Positions 6,528-8,441 of a stretch of 8,441 nucleotides of DNA are shown piece by piece. This stretch comes from Candidatus Dadabacteria bacterium (GTDB taxonomy: Bacteria > Desulfobacterota_D > UBA1144 > Nemesobacterales > UBA2774): positions 1 through 8,441 of the forward strand of contig SMWY01000110.1 in NCBI GenBank assembly GCA_004356555.1, read 5' to 3'. The notes beneath the pieces are model-generated. The model was given only the letters and a program-made list of their open reading frames with translations. It did not search any database and had not been told where the DNA came from. The position numbers and the translations under genes were made by a program. The first letter of the stretch is position 1. Every line of letters starts with the position of its first letter.

Positions 6528-6555
6528 TTTATATGAGTTTACCAAACATTGGCAA
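6528..6555 (-). promoter_or_regulatory. candidate nuoF promoter
   Basis: On the minus strand TTGCCA (plus 6550-6555, 5 of 6) is spaced 16 bp from TATAAA (plus 6528-6533, 5 of 6). Transcription would begin near 6521, leaving a leader of about 50 nt. This is the best promoter match in the window and indicates that nuoF can be transcribed independently of lhgO. Confidence 0.45.
6539..6555. promoter_or_regulatory. operator-like inverted repeat over the nuoF -35 region
   Basis: TTACCAA (6539-6545) and TTGGCAA (6549-6555) are inverted 7-bp arms with one mismatch around ACA. The repeat covers the proposed -35 hexamer and half of the spacer, the usual place for a repressor site. The regulator is not identifiable from the motif alone. 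Confidence 0.4.
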
Positions 6556-6609
6556 GTTCTGTGTAAAAAATAATCAAGATAAATGTAATACAAATATATA
6601 AATGTCGGG

Positions 6610-6635
6610 AACCAAAGTCTCATCTCTCTTTGGTT
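6610..6635. repeat. perfect 8-bp inverted repeat between lhgO and nuoF
   Basis: AACCAAAG (6610-6617) and CTTTGGTT (6628-6635) flank a 10-base pyrimidine-rich loop (TCTCATCTCT). No T-run follows on the minus strand, so it is not a classical intrinsic terminator, though it could stabilise the lhgO mRNA end or attenuate read-through into nuoF. The rest of 6556-6716 shows no gene. Confidence 0.5.
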
Positions 6636-6716
6636 AATGAAGATTTTGTGGATGTTGAAATAAGACCCCTGAGATTGATAAATCGATAAGCTCTACATTC
6701 TCTAATGAAGGTCCTA

Positions 6717-7901
6717 CTAAAATTCCTTAACAACATGCTTGGCAAATGCCATAGAGCATGTAAATGCCGGGGAGATAGCGTTTAATATATGGAGAGAATC
6801 CCCATCTTTTAAAAGAATGAAATCCATTACTAACTTTTTACTATTCCAGTCTACAAGCTGGGGGCGTATCCCCACTTTTGGTGTATCTTGAATATCGTCC
6901 ATCTTGACTTCCGGCAATAGCTTTTTGGCCTCACTAAGAAGATATTTTCTTAGGTACTTTTTAGTTTCACTCACCGCGGCAGCCCTGAACCCATCATTTG
7001 TAAAGAAGAGTAGAATATCTCTTCCCAAAATAGATAAGGATTCAATTGAAAGATCGTTAAGCAAGCCATATTCCTCCCGTCCGAAAGCGGGAATCGCGGT
7101 AGGCCCGATGTAGACATATCCATCAATCCCCCTTGTGAAATGAACTCCCAGAAACGGGTTTCTCAGATCGGGTACGGGATAAATATTCCCCCTTACCAGA
7201 TATGACCGCTTCTTGACAAGCCTTTTGTATGTACCTTTAAAAGGCAGTACTTTATATTGAGAGCCTACCCCGAAAGAGTGGGCTATCTTATCTGCAAAAC
7301 TGCCGGCAGCATTGATAAACTTTTTAAATCTTATCGAGCCTTGATTTGTAATTGCTATGCTGCTATCCCTCAAGCCCGAAAACGATGTTCCGAACATGAA
7401 TCTCACTTTACGTGTGCTCTCAAGCTCTTCCTTAATCGAAACTAATATTTCCATAGGATTAATCACTGCTGTATTAGGTGAATAAAGAGCTTTTTCTGAA
7501 GGTGCTGCATACGGTTCTATCTCTCTGAGCTGCTTGTGGTCAATTATTATTGACTCCGCACCGCTCTGATCAGCCCTTTTTTTGAGCTCAAATAATACGT
7601 CCTGCCTAATTTCATCTGTAACTATAACCTTACCGGTCTCTTTAAGTGCCAATCCATTTTCCCGGCAGTACTCCTTCATCAGCCGGTTGCCTTCAACACA
7701 AAACCTGGCTTTATAAGTACCTGGAGAGTAGTAAATCCCGGCGTGAAGCACACCACTGTTTCTTCCACTCGCATGAGCTCCAAGAGAGTTTTCCTTCTCA
7801 ATAATTACAATATCTTCGACCCCCTCTTCTATGAGTTCTCTTGCGATAGTAAGGCCGGTTATACCTGCGCCGACAATCAATGTATGACAGCTAATTTCCA
7901 C
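6717..7901 (-). CDS. lhgO: L-2-hydroxyglutarate oxidase/dehydrogenase
   Basis: FAD enzyme of the LhgO (YgaF) family in the DAO-fold oxidoreductases. It oxidises L-2-hydroxyglutarate to 2-oxoglutarate, and in E. coli it hands the electrons to the membrane quinone pool. The N-terminal HTLIVGAGITGLTIARELIEEG is the dinucleotide fold; ASGRNSGVLHAGIYYSPG, then KARFCVEGNRLMKEYC and GKVIVT, are the family signature; the C-terminal part has GIRPQL and the closing SPAFTCSMAFAKHVV. I prefer the GTG at 7901 (394 aa): it places the dinucleotide fold at the N-terminus as in relatives and has an AGG nine bases upstream. A GTG at 7964 would add 21 residues and overlap the hydrolase gene by 19 bp. It lies 44 bp behind the hydrolase gene on the same strand, so they are probably co-transcribed. 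LhgO commonly repairs a by-product of central metabolism. Confidence 0.88.
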   Translation of the reverse strand: MEISCHTLIVGAGITGLTIARELIEEGVEDIVIIEKENSLGAHASGRNSGVLHAGIYYSPGTYKARFCVEGNRLMKEYCRENGLALKETGKVIVTDEIRQDVLFELKKRADQSGAESIIIDHKQLREIEPYAAPSEKALYSPNTAVINPMEILVSIKEELESTRKVRFMFGTSFSGLRDSSIAITNQGSIRFKKFINAAGSFADKIAHSFGVGSQYKVLPFKGTYKRLVKKRSYLVRGNIYPVPDLRNPFLGVHFTRGIDGYVYIGPTAIPAFGREEYGLLNDLSIESLSILGRDILLFFTNDGFRAAAVSETKKYLRKYLLSEAKKLLPEVKMDDIQDTPKVGIRPQLVDWNSKKLVMDFILLKDGDSLHILNAISPAFTCSMAFAKHVVKEF

Positions 7902-7945
7902 AACATATAACCTATCATCATTATGAAGAATTATTAAATTAGATA

Positions 7946-8441
7946 TTAGAAATTGGAAAGCCACTCTATTAGAGTATCAATAGTGGCACTTGGGTTTTCC
8001 ATACAGTCATGCTTTGCATCGGGAATAAAAGTCAGCTGAACATCTGTGTTTCCAGCATTGTTTAAAATCTCTACTAAACTTTCGGGCTCTTCATGTCCTA
8101 CTATATAATCCTGCTCTCCATGAATAAATAGAACGGGGATTTTCACACTTGCAATAATTTCATTAGTTTTGGCATTATGCGCTTCAGGACTCCTCATAAA
8201 CCACCAGGTCCGGTATGTAAAAAGCTCAACATCCAAAGGATCGAAAGTAGGTCCCCAAGCCCTATAGACAATAAAGACCCTGTCATTTTGAGTTGTCACA
8301 GGATCAGGCTTTAACACTTTTTTAGCTATATCATAAATATGATCATAGGAAGGAATGCTATTCCATTTCTCAAGTCTGTTTTTGTTAGAAAGCGGGAGTG
8401 ATGAAGAGCAACCTTCTAAGATAAGACCTTTAACATTTGAA
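7946..8441 (-). CDS. alpha/beta hydrolase, N-terminus beyond the window
   Basis: The frame is open to the right edge, so only the last 164 residues are present. The first visible residues VKGLILEGCS match the strand that normally follows the nucleophile-elbow helix, so the GxSxG serine should lie just outside. The two remaining catalytic residues are visible: the acid D111 in VKIPVLFIHGEQDYIV and H144 in IPDAKHDCMENP, counting from the first visible codon. Between them and the N-terminal end lies a cap or lid region rich in aromatics (AWGPTFDPLDVELFTYRTWWFMR). The substrate is unknown; the fold fits esterases, lipases and prolyl-iminopeptidase-like hydrolases. A GTG at 8317 is an internal codon, not the start. 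The gene ends at a TAA, 44 bp before the preferred lhgO start. Confidence 0.8.
   Translation of the reverse strand, partial: SNVKGLILEGCSSSLPLSNKNRLEKWNSIPSYDHIYDIAKKVLKPDPVTTQNDRVFIVYRAWGPTFDPLDVELFTYRTWWFMRSPEAHNAKTNEIIASVKIPVLFIHGEQDYIVGHEEPESLVEILNNAGNTDVQLTFIPDAKHDCMENPSATIDTLIEWLSNF

Overview
The window is a stretch of bacterial chromosome, fairly AT-rich, with Shine-Dalgarno-led genes on both strands. The gene content (type II NADH dehydrogenase, complex-I-type NuoF, TatA, L-2-hydroxyglutarate oxidase, CPA1-type antiporter) suggests a respiring, probably diderm bacterium. I cannot place it in a phylum from sequence alone; a deltaproteobacterium-like or related uncultured lineage is only a guess. 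There is no rRNA, tRNA, CRISPR array, phage gene or transposase.

Layout from left to right. Positions 1-361 carry no gene. This stretch holds a terminator-like hairpin at the left edge, then a cluster of palindromes that includes two copies of a 13-bp motif (GAGGTACGTAGAA), each leading into a strong GC-rich hairpin. A plausible sigma70 promoter follows. It serves a two-gene plus-strand unit: a small protein with paired CBS domains (362-805) and an acidic, C-terminally membrane-anchored protein (843-1252), whose reading frame is broken by an apparent one-base deletion near 898-900. Converging on this pair is a large CPA1-type cation/proton antiporter with an RCK/TrkA-N-like cytoplasmic tail (1280-3091, minus). 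Its ribosome binding site lies within a perfect 12-bp tandem duplication.

The divergent spacer 3092-3369 separates the antiporter from a type II NADH dehydrogenase (3370-4692, plus), which is followed by a single tatA-type gene (4791-5033, plus). Converging on tatA is a complete stand-alone nuoF (5179-6468, minus) without nuoE or nuoG beside it. Its likely promoter overlaps an operator-like inverted repeat. Further right, a minus-strand pair reads towards nuoF: an alpha/beta hydrolase cut by the right window edge (7946-8441) and lhgO (6717-7901). A perfect 8-bp stem lies between lhgO and nuoF.

Functionally, most genes deal with the inner membrane and electron entry to respiration: NDH-2 and NuoF oxidise NADH, LhgO feeds electrons from L-2-hydroxyglutarate, the antiporter exchanges cations for protons, and TatA helps export folded, often cofactor-bearing, proteins. 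They do not form one operon, so a joint pathway is inference. I found no clearly new multigene system. The observations most worth a second look are the left-edge palindrome cluster, the frameshifted tail-anchored protein, the duplicated ribosome binding site, and the orphan nuoF with its palindromic promoter.
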